Source: Romanomermis culicivorax (taxonomy: Eukaryota > Nematoda > Enoplea > Mermithida > Mermithidae). From it: a stretch of DNA of 64,000 bases. Positions 11,253-22,520 of the stretch are shown here, piece by piece; position 1 is the first letter of the stretch, and each line of letters opens with the position of its first letter. Made by a program: the position numbers and the translations under genes. Under the pieces are notes generated by a model, which saw only the letters and a program-made list of their open reading frames with translations, ran no database searches and was not told the origin of the DNA. The stretch covers positions 1 to 64,000 of the forward strand of contig CAWUHX010000426.1 in the NCBI GenBank assembly GCA_963922205.1, in the 5' to 3' direction.

Positions 11253-12671
11253 TTAGACGCACTTTGTAGGGTTTTATTTTCTGAAATAGTTTATACACTT
11301 TGAATTAAGTTTATTCAATGAATATTCAACCGATTATGATATCATTGGCACCATTTAGTAGCAGATTGATTTTCCTACAAAGTGATGTATATTTTTGGCG
11401 AATCTCTATTACGGATTCTTATTAAATAACAGGGAACAAAATCTTTTTATCATTTTGTGAGCAATTTTCGCCTATTAATGACGTTTTTCGAAATTTACCG
11501 ACGAAATTTGTGCTTTTGACTCTCACCACCTTAATTTACTGATTCTAATGATGCAAGAACTATGATCGTAGCCAAAAAATTGTACGAAACACACTTCATT
11601 TCATTTCCAAAAAGCTGGGAGTACAACTTTTTTTTAAGGTTTTTAAGATTTTTTATTTCTAAGATGCTGATTCCTAGCCTGAATAAATGTGAACAAACAA
11701 ACAAATAAATTAAAAGACAAATACAAACACAGATAAGAGTGAGCTTCCTTAGTTTTGGGAAGTCTAATGTATTTCCTTCAATTTTTAGCTCGATCATGAT
11801 TCTTGCATTATTTCAATCAGCATTAAAAACTGATTAAGATCGATGAATCAAAGATATAAATTGTGCGGGAAAAGTTTTCAAAAACGTGTCAAAAATTCCT
11901 CAAAAAAATTTTTAAAAAAATGTTTTGTAATCCCCTGTTATTTAATAAGAACCTGTAAAATAAATTTGTCAACAGTCTGGCTGAACATCGTCTTTTCATT
12001 TACTTCAGTATTTGCAGGAAATTTTCAGATACAGTACAAGGATAGAATCTGACTCAATCCTTATTTAATGTGAAACCATTGTTTTTTCTTCGAACTTTTT
12101 CCATATGAGTTTTTTTCACAAATTTTTTTCTTCACTTTCCAAAAATTTCAGAAACGTTCATAATGTGACCAAGGATGTTTTTTTCTGCATTTTAGGAGCA
12201 TACTCAAACATTCTGATGTTTTCAGAGTCAGTCACCTGCAAAAATTAGGGAAAAAAATTTCAGTCTGGTCAGTCACATTGAGCTGATGATTGACGTTTTG
12301 CAACAGTCAAAAGCTTATTAAAGATATATTTCTCATGAATTCATCTGCTACTATCATTTCTGTGATTCTGATTATGAATATCGAATTTCATCTGCTTCTT
12401 ATTTCGGAAAATTATGAGATTTTGACGTTCTAAAGTTCACCCCAAAATGCATATCTCCGGTTTTGAACTACGAAAGTTTTTTTCCGCGTTGAGAACCCTG
12501 TCCAAATCTTTTTTATCAAGAGACTTCATTTGAGGAAGTCTGCAACTTGTGAAAAATACACATTTTCTTTGTGACTGTGAAGCTCAACTTCCGCCAAAAC
12601 AGTTCTATCCAATACCAGCAGTTTTGAAACATATATCAATTTTGTGCATGTTTCCATATCAATTTGAACTG
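11253..12671. other. Intergenic, no gene recognised
   Basis: This AT-rich DNA downstream of the receptor gene holds no domain-bearing frame. Open frames at 11531-11797 (minus) and 11843-12052 (plus) lack splice context and family character. Confidence 0.4.
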
Positions 12672-15600
12672 TTATTTCTTTTTTGGAGAGCTTTTCTTCG
12701 TCGCAACCCCGAACTTTATCTTCTTCTGCTTTTGACCCTTCTCATCGTTGATATCCACGTTCCAAAAATTTTCCAACACGTCAGTCATGTGATTCGGATT
12801 CAGTCGATAATTGACCGGTCCTTCGATATTATTCTTTTTCATTTTGGGGCTGATCATGACGACACTTTTTGATTGTGTAGCCAAATCAATCGATAAAGCG
12901 GTCGATTCGCCGGCAACCTTAGCCGTCGATGTCAGGGACCAGGTCAACAAGAAACGACTAATTTTACATAAAGAACTTTCTGTTTTACTATTCAAGTAGT
13001 TGAACAATTGCCTGCGCATCATTTTATTATTTTTGATCTGCAGGTACGGATTGAACAAGTTGAATAGGACGTAAAATTGAAAATTCGAACTTATGACTAT
13101 TACTGTAGTGAGCAGGGTGGCTCGATCGTGAAAAATACTCGATATCAGTCTCAATAGAACCGAAATTACGTACGTGCAACTTTGGATCGACGACCAGATC
13201 AAAAAACTTTTCGACAAATTCAAATTTTGTTGAACTTTGAATCGCTGATTTAATGTTGAGTGACCTTTGCCGTTGGCCAATGCGGCTCGAGTAGTGGACA
13301 AGATCGAAGTTTTACTATTCACTCGGTAACTGTAAGCGAATAAACCGAGGGTGACAATTTCGACGATGATCAAGAATATGGAAACAGGGATGGAATATTT
13401 GATGTCGATGATCAATGTGAAATAGCAGTATTGGTGGGATACTTCGGCGACAGGGTGGACAAACATTTCGGTACATGGGTATAAATTTGTGCACCAAACT
13501 AAGAAAGCCGAAACGTAGGTTATTTTGTGTGATTTTGACCATTCTTGATCACTGTTGTATCTGAAAAAAGTGGAAACAAATGAAGGTGAATTTTGTTTCT
13601 TTCTACGAATTAAAAAAATTTTTGCATACCAATAGATTTATCTAGTCAGTAAATTTCCCTTATAAGCTGGTCAACAGGCTTAGTACCACGAAATTCCGGA
13701 CTGGCAAGAAAGTAATGTTGATTTTTTCAAGTAAATCGTATTATTGGTTGTTCGTTTGCAAGAGCAAGCATTGTTGTTTTTAAAAATTCATACTGTGCAT
13801 TTTATTGCTTAAAAAACAAAATCGGCCAGTTATGAAGCGAGTTTTACGTTTTCTTCTTTTGTCTCTACTTTCTCTCATTTTCTTCTTTCTTGACATCTGC
13901 TCTTTTCTTTTTTTCTCATGAAACAGTACATTACAAGTTGTCATTTTAAATAAGCATAGTCTACTGTAGAATTCTTATACAAATCGGCAAGCATATGTGT
14001 TTCATCGTTCTAACTGTGAAAATCGTTAGAAAGCATAAGCGAAACAATGCTTTAGGAAACAAAACGCCAACAAAAAAGTGAGCATTTAGAATAAGTAAAA
14101 CTAGGTAAAAAAGCATTTGGAAAAGAAAAAGCAACAAATAGAAAGTAACGAGAAAAAAGAAAAAAGTGAAAAAATAAAGAAAAAGGAAAGGAGCAGGAGA
14201 ATAGAAAAATAGAAAGATAAAGGAATAAAATCAAAATACTAAGATGAAAAGTAAGTTAGAATAGAAAAAATCACAAGAATTATGCGGGAGACTATGTTTA
14301 TTCAAAATGACAACTTGAAAGGTATTTTTCATTAGCAAAAAAAGAAAAAGGTTGATGACAAGAAAAGAGAAAATGGAAGAAAGCAAAGGTAAAAGGGAAA
14401 GACGTAAAACAATACATAAAAAACGTAAGCAATAGACATAGAAAACGAAATAAAAAAGAAATACATAACAAAAAAAATTCTGGATCACTTATTCGAGAAT
14501 CGACCAAACAGGAATTAGCTCACTTGGGAATCGCCCCCTTGAGAACAGCTCATTCAGAGATCCCTCACATGAGTCTAACCTCTTAAACCACCTACGTCAT
14601 ATGAGTATAATTTGGACAGAACCACAGCTGAGACAATGAGAAATATATTTCAAGCATTTGGTTAACCTGATGAGGGAATGCGCAGTAGAATGAAGGTTGG
14701 CAAAGTTTAGGTCTGGTACCCACAGTATGAAACATGAAGCTCGTGGAAGACCAGTTGAATAGCAGCCATTCGAGCACAGCTGGACCACGATCCAAAAAGC
14801 TACTATTCGGGAAATAGCAGAAGCCCTCATCATTACCCACACGACTATTGAAAATCGAATGAAGGAGATGAACAAGATTGCAAGCTTCAAGCATGGGTGC
14901 CTCACGAAATGAATGATCACATTGTTTGGTGGGTATGTTCTTATGTAGCAGTCATCCCACACCTAAGCAAAATTGAAGACCGATTTCATAGTGAGAGGAA
15001 AAGAAAAGTGATTTTTTCATTTTTATAATTTTTTTCATCAAATGTGCATCACGTCGCCTGTGTCAGTTGTTATTGTACTGACTGCATCAAAAAACAGTGA
15101 CGCCAACTTTATTTTATATTTAAATCATTTTTATCATTATTCACTCCTGCGTCATAAGCAAAGATGGGAATCACAGCACATTACCAAGAACGGCCCAATC
15201 TTTCCTGGATATCAATATGGCGAGCTTCTAGTTTTATGTAGGTCGATTTCAGAAGCTAATTGAATCCTGCAAGATCCGGATCCACATTAGAAGACAAAGC
15301 CAGAATCTGTTGGATCCAATAAATTTGGGATAAAATCCAGACTGCCATAACAAAAGCTTAGCTTGTGTTCATTTCAAAAATTGAAAAAAATCATACGTCA
15401 GATGATCTGATAGGGATGAACCTTACACCTTATACAGCACTAAAACAGATTGCACAACAGATGTCACACTGAACGTACACTTTGGATGTTAACATTGGTA
15501 AACAAAAGTACGGAATACGAGAAGGGCCGCTTGAAAAAAATCGTTATCATTTGAAAAAATTTGTTACCATTCCAAAAAGGAATCATTGCCCTCGATCATG

Positions 15601-17270
15601 ATGCACGAAATTTATTCAAGATGCATCGCAAAAATTTCAAGATACACCCAAAAAAATCAGAGTTTTTCTATGTTCAACATTTTCTCAAGTGCATCGCATT
15701 TTTTTAAAGATAATCTTGAAAAAAATCAAGATTCCATCTAGAAAAAAATCAAGATCCCATCTTGATAAAATTATGATCCCATCCTGAAGAAAAATCAAGA
15801 TCCAATCTTGAGAAAAAATCAAGATGGGCGGCATATCAAATGATAAGAATTTCTGAAACTAGTCAATCAAAGTATTTGAAACAGCTCCTATATTTACACG
15901 TGAACCCGTCAAAGTGGACTTCTGAGGTCATGACTGGCGGAGGGCGCCCTTGGTTTTTACGCGGGATAGCAGAGGAAGGGTGTTATTTTGCACGGGGAAT
16001 CCGATGGACACAATTATTATTATAAAAATTTATATTTTCCAAAATTTTCAGAAAAACGTCAAAAATGCTTGATTCTCACCCAAAATGCAGTTATTTAGGA
16101 AAATGATGCAAATTATTGTTCCTTAGTCGGGTCACTGAGAAGGTAGGGAACGACGGCCTTAGAACAACGAAAAAAGTTCAAATTTATGATTATTTTCATA
16201 GTTACTGCATGTTGGGTGAAAAACAAACATTTTTGATGTTTTTCTGAAAAATCAGGAAAAATAAAATTTTTTATGAAAAACCTGAACGTCCATCAGATTC
16301 CCTGCGCAAAACAGTATCTCCCCCTCTGCCATACCCGCTCCCCGTGAAAACCAAGGGCTCCCTTCGCCAGCAAGTCCTAAAATTCACTTCAAAGAGTTCC
16401 CCTATATACAAATATAGGAGGCGGAGCAACGCCTTTGATTGGCTAGTTTCAGAAACTCTCATCCTCTGATGTGCCGCCCATCTTGATTTTTTTTTCAAGA
16501 CGGGATTCTATTTTTTCAGGACAGGATCTCGATTTTTTTCGAGATTGGATCTTGATTTTTTCGAAGATTATTTAAGTGCGATGCACTTGGAAAGAAAGTC
16601 GGACATCGATAAACTCTCACTGATTTTTTTGCGATGCATCTTGAAATTTTGGCTATGCATCTGGAAAAAATGTTGTGTGTCATATTCGTAGGTAAAGATT
16701 TTTTTCAAGTGGTAACAAATTTTTTCAAGTGGTAATGATTTTTTTCAAGCGGCCCGTACGCAGTCACTAAGACACAAACGTGCATTATTTAGGAATCAGT
16801 TGTGATGACTGAAATGTATTACTGTAGTGCATACTATCTTACTTTATATCAAAATAAGTCGTGACTACTAACTCCACAGCCACTGCCAAAGCTGCAGTAT
16901 TTATCGTAGCGATGCAGGAAATGTTCAACGATTGAATCAACGCGCACATCCACCTTTCTTTGACGAAAATGTCTTCATTTTCATAGATGGTCAATCCGAC
17001 GGCGTAGAAGAAATTGTATAAACAATGCAAAATTATGTAGAAACATTGCAAAACGACGGCGTAGGTCAAAATGATCATGAACTTTTTGATATTCAGCGGT
17101 AAAACTTTTAAACGACGTTGTAAAGAAACGAAAATTGAATTTGAAATTAAACAATAGCAGGCTAAGATTAATAGAAGAATATTTTGGCCGTAGAATAAAA
17201 TTGCCGAAACATTACTATTCGCGTTGAAGATTTTCCTTATAAGTTTCACTTCATCGGTCGAATTCGACAT
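12672..17270 (-). CDS. Serpentine seven-helix chemoreceptor, sra/srab-like
   Basis: Predicted exons on the minus strand are 17270-16843 and 13560-12672, giving 438 aa. The 3.3-kb intron runs from GTAAGA to TTTTTTCAG in phase 2. The protein has an extracellular N-terminus with the sequon NST (3-5), then hydrophobic helices near residues 22-46, 62-90, 108-135, 155-172, 196-220, 260-283 and 292-312. The segment after helix 4 (CTEMFVHPVAEVS) and the STLNQRF...NLNLSKSF stretch before helix 6 fit nematode sra/srab receptors. A likely role is chemosensation through G proteins in sensory neurons; no ligand can be read from sequence. The C-terminal tail is about 120 residues and ends in SSPKKK, longer than usual for the family. 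The first Met was chosen because helix 1 follows at the expected distance and a TTCTGCAG acceptor lies just upstream. An in-frame Met at 17390 is the alternative. Confidence 0.86.
13840..14590. repeat. A/G-rich inverted-repeat element in receptor intron
   Basis: The blocks at 13923-13980 and 14270-14330 are inverted copies (shared core AAGTTGTCATTTT, then AATAAGCATAGTCT). Outer pyrimidine-rich and purine-rich arms pair in the same sense. Frames read from it are rich in Phe and Lys and are not genes. The downstream edge (14500-14580) has CTCACTTGGGAATCGC-like tandem units resembling those at 22390-22520. Confidence 0.5.
15524..16755. mobile_element. Foldback element, copy 1, in receptor intron
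   Basis: The left end GGGCCGCTTGAAAAAAATC and the right end (other strand) GGGCCGCTTGAAAAAAATCA start two arms of about 600 bp. The arms are inverted copies along nearly their whole length; examples are GATGCATCGCAAAAATTTC, a GGCGGCAcATCA block and a GGGAATCCGATGGAC block near the centre. It is related to 52509-53751. It has no transposase. The left flank continues with AATACGAGAA, which is part of the terminus in copy 2 but is missing on the right here. Confidence 0.8.
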
Positions 17271-17639
17271 GTCTCTGAGAACCTGCAGAACAATAATTTC
17301 TTTAATTGGTGTCGTGTGATCGATTCGGTATGTGGATGTTTTCAACCACGAAATTTTTGACCTCATGACTTCAGTCAAGCCAACCAGCAATTTTCGAGGC
17401 TAGCATGATGTCTTTCTCCCAAAACACAGTAAATTGGGTATAAATAAGTAAATATCGCCGAGATCAATTCAAAAACATGCTTTAAAATGGTTTATATTAT
17501 AAATTGTTAAAATTTGGATCATACAGATTTTCATCGCTGGAGATGTCTGGAGATAGTATTACCAAGTAAAGAATTTTAAAACCGTACATCATATAGTGAA
17601 TTCGATAGCCCAAATCAGCCTCAGGGGTCATTGATTCCC

Positions 17640-17955
17640 AAAATCTTAGGGGGAGGAGTCTTCAAAGAAAAAAATATTCAATTTTTTCACCAAAAAGGTC
17701 CGAAAAACGGATCAGAAAAAAATAAATTTTTGTCTTAAAAATTGTAAAAAATTTCTTCATGGCGCGAAGTGCTGAGAAAATTTACATTTTTGACTATTTT
17801 CAAAAATTGACATTTTTCAGTATTTTTCCAACTAAAATTATGGGGGTCCCTATGACTACCATATGGCCAGCCAAAGCACTGGAAAATCCTGGGGGCTAGT
17901 CGTATCGTTGACGATTTCTGGGAAGGTCCTATAGTATTTCCCCACTAATTACATG
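17640..17955 (+). repeat. Dispersed repeat, copy 2 (partner of 5487-5783)
   Basis: The order of blocks matches copy 1: CAAAATCTTAGGGGGAGGAG, GAAAATTTACATTTTTGAC, TTGACATTTTTCAGTATTTT, GGGGGTCCCTATGACT, then CCTATAGTATTTCCCC and CTAATTACATGTATGC. It is not coding. Confidence 0.55.
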
Positions 17956-18345
17956 TATGCATTACACGTACTTGCTTCGCTTCCCAGATTCAGTGTGAAG
18001 CAGTTCAAGATGAAGAATCGTTCCTGGACTTTACCGATTCGAACCTTACTTAATCACCGAAAGGTATTCGTCACGTTTAATTGGCCTTCTGGTTAAGATT
18101 TTCATTAATACGAATGAAAACTGGTAAGCTTCAAGCGTACATTTTTTATTAATGTTAACAGTTATTAGTTGATTGGCAATGCTTTTTTTCTGATTATTAG
18201 TAAACTTGGAAGTGAAAACCCTAAGGCGAAGAATGGAGATTGAATGCTGTTAAAAAACGTCAGCAATTCTGCCCCGGCTTTGTCACAGAACAGAAAAGCA
18301 TTATTCCATGGGAACAAAACCCCATGCCGAAGTTCAAGTTTCAGT

Positions 18346-18773
18346 GGCCGGTTTCATCAAAGCCACTTAGGGGCTAACTATACTTCACCGTAAGACGCCG
18401 TACGCTGCCGTACGGCACCACATTGAGCTGCTATACTTCGCCGCACGCGCCGTACGGCGCCTGACGAGTGACTGCTATACTTCAGGCCGTACGGTGGTAA
18501 ATGATAATACGTAAATGAAAATGATAAGTAGCTGCTATACTTACGTGCCGTAAGGTGCCGTGCAGCGCCGCGCGGCGTCGTACGGTGCATGATAAGTAGC
18601 TGCTATACTTACGTGCCGTACGGAACTGTGCGGCGCCGTACGGCGAAGTATAGTTGGCCCCTTAAGCTCCAGCTGAGCTGCAGCTTAAGCTGTAGCTTAA
18701 CTCTATATGCTATACCATTGTCGGTAAGCTACAGCTCAGCTGTAGCTTAAGTCGCTTTGATGAAACCGGCCCC
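18346..18773. mobile_element. Palindromic MITE carrying a nested Harbinger-like MITE
   Basis: The outer ends are GGCCGGTTTCATCAAAGC (left) and, on the other strand, GGCCGGTTTCATCAAAGCG (right). Right of the insertion the sequence is a chain of AGCTGCAGCTTAAGCTGTAG palindromes. It is interrupted at 18370-18661 by a second element inserted at TTA. Confidence 0.75.
18370..18661. mobile_element. Harbinger-like MITE with CGTACG arrays
   Basis: The left end GGGGCTAACTATACTTC and the right end (other strand) GGGGCCAACTATACTTC are terminal inverted repeats. They are flanked by TTA on both sides (18367-18369 and 18662-18664), the 3-bp target duplication typical of PIF/Harbinger elements. The interior is strikingly GC-rich for this DNA. 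It contains about seven CGTACG palindromes, mostly inside CCGTACGG, and a reiterated GTAGCTGCTATACTTACGTG block. It has no coding capacity. Confidence 0.78.
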
Positions 18774-18779
18774 AGGAGT

Positions 18780-20575
18780 ATTTCATGCCTTCTCATTAAC
18801 CGAAATGCTCTATTTTAGAAAAATTACAAATTCAACTGACGAAGGTTCATTTGAAAAGTTGAAATCAGTCGGTTCCTACACTGTGATAATCTGTTGTTTT
18901 TTGGGAACCAATTTTGGTGTCGATGTTTTGCTAACCAATGCGACTACGGCAGAAAAAGCGTTGAATTTATAAAAAATTTATAGAATCTCTTCATTTAATA
19001 TTTTTGCTACTCTCTGCAAAATCACAAAAGTCACATGGAATTGTGAACTCGTGGGATATAGCTCAAACAACCATTAATAATTTTTGGGTTCAATTTTAAC
19101 GAATTTTTTTTTGTAATTTTTCAATCTAGAAACGTTTTTCAAAAAATATTTATATGATTAATAGGTCCAACTTTTGAGGCATTTATAAATTGTACATAAT
19201 ATGTCAACCAAACATGCCATTTTGTAATTTCACAAATACTGATGCGTTGGTCGAAAATTTTACAATGTTTTTGTATTTTAGATTATGATTCATTTGTCCT
19301 TGAATCACTAGCATGATATTTAGTGAAGATTTACATTCAAGTTTACAGTGGCTAAAACGTGTTTAATGCAAAGAAATATCAACTTGGAAAATTCACGTGA
19401 TGACTACGTATTTGTTAGTACTCAACATATACATTCTACTTTTTCTAAAAAACTTCTTAATATTGTCAAAACTGTTTAGACAAACGGTTTACAGTGAAGC
19501 TGCTTTCATGTCAAAGGTTGGTTTAATACATTCCCAAATTTTTAGTCCTACAAAGTGAAGCGTGTCATATGACTTAGCAGAAAATCGTAAAAATATGAAA
19601 TAGAGTACTGCTTTCCAATTTTATGTTCAAGAGAATCAGACTATATAAACTGTTTTCATAGATCTGTTTGTAAATAACAAAATTAAAAAGCAAGTACTAT
19701 TTTCTATTTTTAGAATTTATTACTAGACTCTATAATCACACAGGACTGAAGCCTTCGGAACTTACTCGACCAGCCTTCAACAATTTTTTGAGAAAAAATC
19801 TAAACTAAAAGCTTGATGAAAACAATATTGACGGCAGTACATGTTTTTTTCATTTCTTTAGAGCCACATAAGAGCCAGATTGCGCATAAACGATGGTATC
19901 CAAATCTTCATACACAAACAAACAAAAATTACCGCGCAAAAAATAAAAAAATTACTTGTGTAGTTCAATGGTATCGTGCACTTCTCCTAGCGAGCAATCT
20001 GTTCAATATAATCTCTCAATTAGAAGGACTGATAACTATTTTTACTTGAATCTACTTTGTGTTCAACCTTGCAAGAGTAATCTATCATAAAATAACTAAA
20101 ATCTGAAAGAAAAGCTGCATAAACAAAAACAAATTCAATACTATCGAGAAAATAAAAAAATAAAATTTCACGTCATGCCTTCCCATTGATGTTGTAGGAC
20201 ATCAAAATGAAAAAGTCCAGTAAGAACTATGAGAATCAGCATATTTTATTACCCAACCCAGAATTTTATTACAATCAAAAGCCAAAAACTTGATTTAAAA
20301 AACTTTTTTGAATGAAATGAAGAAAAAAACAAAATTTTTGGCTGACAAAAATCCAAATTGCTCGAGAACGAAAATTCTGTTGGTAAGAAGTACAGTTGCC
20401 CATATATTCTTCCAACTGATGTTGCCAAACATAAAATTAGCCATTCGTCAAAGTCAAGCTCCGCCTACTTTTCAGCCAATTATAAATTTGATTTTGTCGA
20501 ACATCCCTGGGAAACAAAGGGTTAAGACAAACCAGAAAAGCTCACACGAATCGTGCTCTGTTGACATTTTTATGG
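18780..20575. other. Intergenic, no gene recognised
   Basis: AT-rich sequence. Around 19495-19650 a decayed MITE of the CTATAGTCTG family can be seen (TTTTAGTCCTACAAAGTGAAG, then AATCGTAAAAATATGAAATAG, ending CAGACTATATA). No exon is recognised. Confidence 0.4.
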
Positions 20576-20583
20576 GAAACCCT

Positions 20584-21366
20584 CAGTGTTGCCAGATCAA
20601 ATTTTTAGGGAATACCAGATTTTTTAGCAAATTGTGCCAGAAAAATGCCAGATCGATTTCAAATAATGCCAGAATAATGTCAGATTTTCAAAGCTAAAAA
20701 TAACGAGACAAAAACTCTTTTAAGCAAAAAAATCACAAAATTGATCCAACAATAGAAACTTTATTCAATAATTTGCACATAACAGAAGCTCTAAATCTTT
20801 GAACATCAACAAGGTTCATAAAATACTTCAGAGCAAGCATCACTAGTAACAACATCACGTTCATATATCGGAAGAGCTTAAAATCTTTTTTTGCATTTCT
20901 AGATTTTTGTCCGCCGAAAACACTGATTTAGCGTAAAAACAGCGGGCTGCCTAGTGACGCCCTTCCTAGCTACATACACTCTTTTAAATGATTTTTCACT
21001 GAGACGCGACGTTTTAAACTTCTTGAAGAAATGCAACTCGATTTTAGGGACATGATAAGTACACAAAAACTACATCCCAGAATTTTTGAGAGAAAAATGA
21101 ACATTGAACAATGAAACGAATCAGTTGAAAATCAGAAAACAAATTATTTCCCTTCAATTCTATAGTAAATTCGAGCTGAAAACTGAAATGCAGAGCCGGT
21201 CGGAACTTTATTTTCAAATAATGCCAGAATTATGTCAAAAATCCGACCATTACTCCAGAATTATACCAAAAATCAGAACATTATGCCAGAATTAATGCCA
21301 GATTGATGCCAGATCATCCTGAACAGTGCCCGATCTGGCATCGAAAATGCCAGTATGGCAACACTG
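20584..21366. mobile_element. Non-autonomous hAT element, CAGTGTTGCCA ends
   Basis: This 783-bp element starts CAGTGTTGCCAGAT and ends ATGGCAACACTG. It is flanked by a perfect 8-bp target duplication GAAACCCT (20576-20583 and 21367-21374). The subterminal regions repeat an AATGCCAGAt motif many times on both sides. There is no transposase frame. The hAT assignment follows from the CAGTG start and the 8-bp duplication. Confidence 0.88.
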
Positions 21367-21374
21367 GAAACCCT

Positions 21375-22389
21375 GTTGTTGGTTAATTACAGTAGGAACT
21401 CGATCAATTCACTATTCTGGGTTGCACAGCTGCACGAGGAACATGTTTTCTCAATTTATGTAAGAATCGTCTACATACGTTCATGATTATTAAAAAAGCA
21501 CATAAAATTTGCATATCACGTCAATGTCAACGTGTGTGCGATGGAATGTTGACCTTATCAACTTGTAGAAAATTAGCTTATTATTAAATTATAATCGAAC
21601 TACTCACTATAAATGCATGAATTTTTTGAACGCATGAAAGATATGTCCGTGATCCATGATAAACAAAGACAAGACAATTTGTTCTTGTCCGTCATGGTTT
21701 TTGCTTTCATATCTCATGAAAATTTTGCATCATGCATATGGGCTTCTGAATGTTATAGGGCATACTACTTTTTTCCAGAAGCTCCATTAGAGACAGTGTA
21801 CAAAGGACAATGCATGTGTTTGCAAATGGTGCCTCATATAATTCGATGATTGCAGGCATCATTTATATAGAAATTTAACATTTTAACTCCAGTTGAGTTA
21901 AGCAAATTTTAACTCCAGTTAAGCAAATTTTGGAATGATTAAATTCCACGGGCGAAAATGGTTTGTGAAATAACCATCATTGTGTCATGATTTTTGTCCA
22001 AGAAGTATTTATTTTATACTCTTGAGTCTTGAGTCAACCGACTTTTAATGAAGAGCAAGTTTCATAGGAATATCAAATTGTGAACATTGCAACCTTTCAG
22101 ATATTAAAGAAAATCTTCTCAAATGAACATACTAATCAGTATATACGACATCTAATAAGCTTCGAGTAGATATGAAAATGCTGAAACGGAAAACTGATTT
22201 ATGATATCAGAGTGAAGGTTTATGAATTAATATATTCATTAACGTCGACTAAACGTGCATACTGTACTATCTTGACTGAAATATATTTTCTAGATGATAA
22301 ACTCAGCATGTCGTTATCTAATTATCTGCAAGAAAATAAAATTCCTTCAAAAAATGCGAAACCAAGGACAAGCATCTTTCATACACCCA
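21375..22389. other. Intergenic, no gene recognised
   Basis: AT-rich with a short TAACTCCAGTTAAGCAAATT duplication near 21884-21930. Small frames at 21613-21849 and 22212-22436 have no recognisable family. Confidence 0.4.
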
Positions 22390-22520
22390 AATGTGCGTGT
22401 TCAGCGGGGATTCTCATGTGGGCAATTTTCAAGTGAGCGAATTCTTAATTGAGCGATTTCCAAGTCAGCTCTTTCTCAAATGAGAGAATTCCTGATTGGG
22501 CGATTGTCAAACGAGCAATC
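22390..22520 (+). repeat. Short degenerate tandem repeat (GAGCGAATTC-like units)
   Basis: Six to eight units of about 15-17 bases carry variants of TCAAGTGAGCGAATTCT, including CAAATGAGAGAATTCCTG and TCAAACGAGCAATCGAG. Similar units end the A/G-rich inverted repeat at 14500-14580. Confidence 0.5.
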
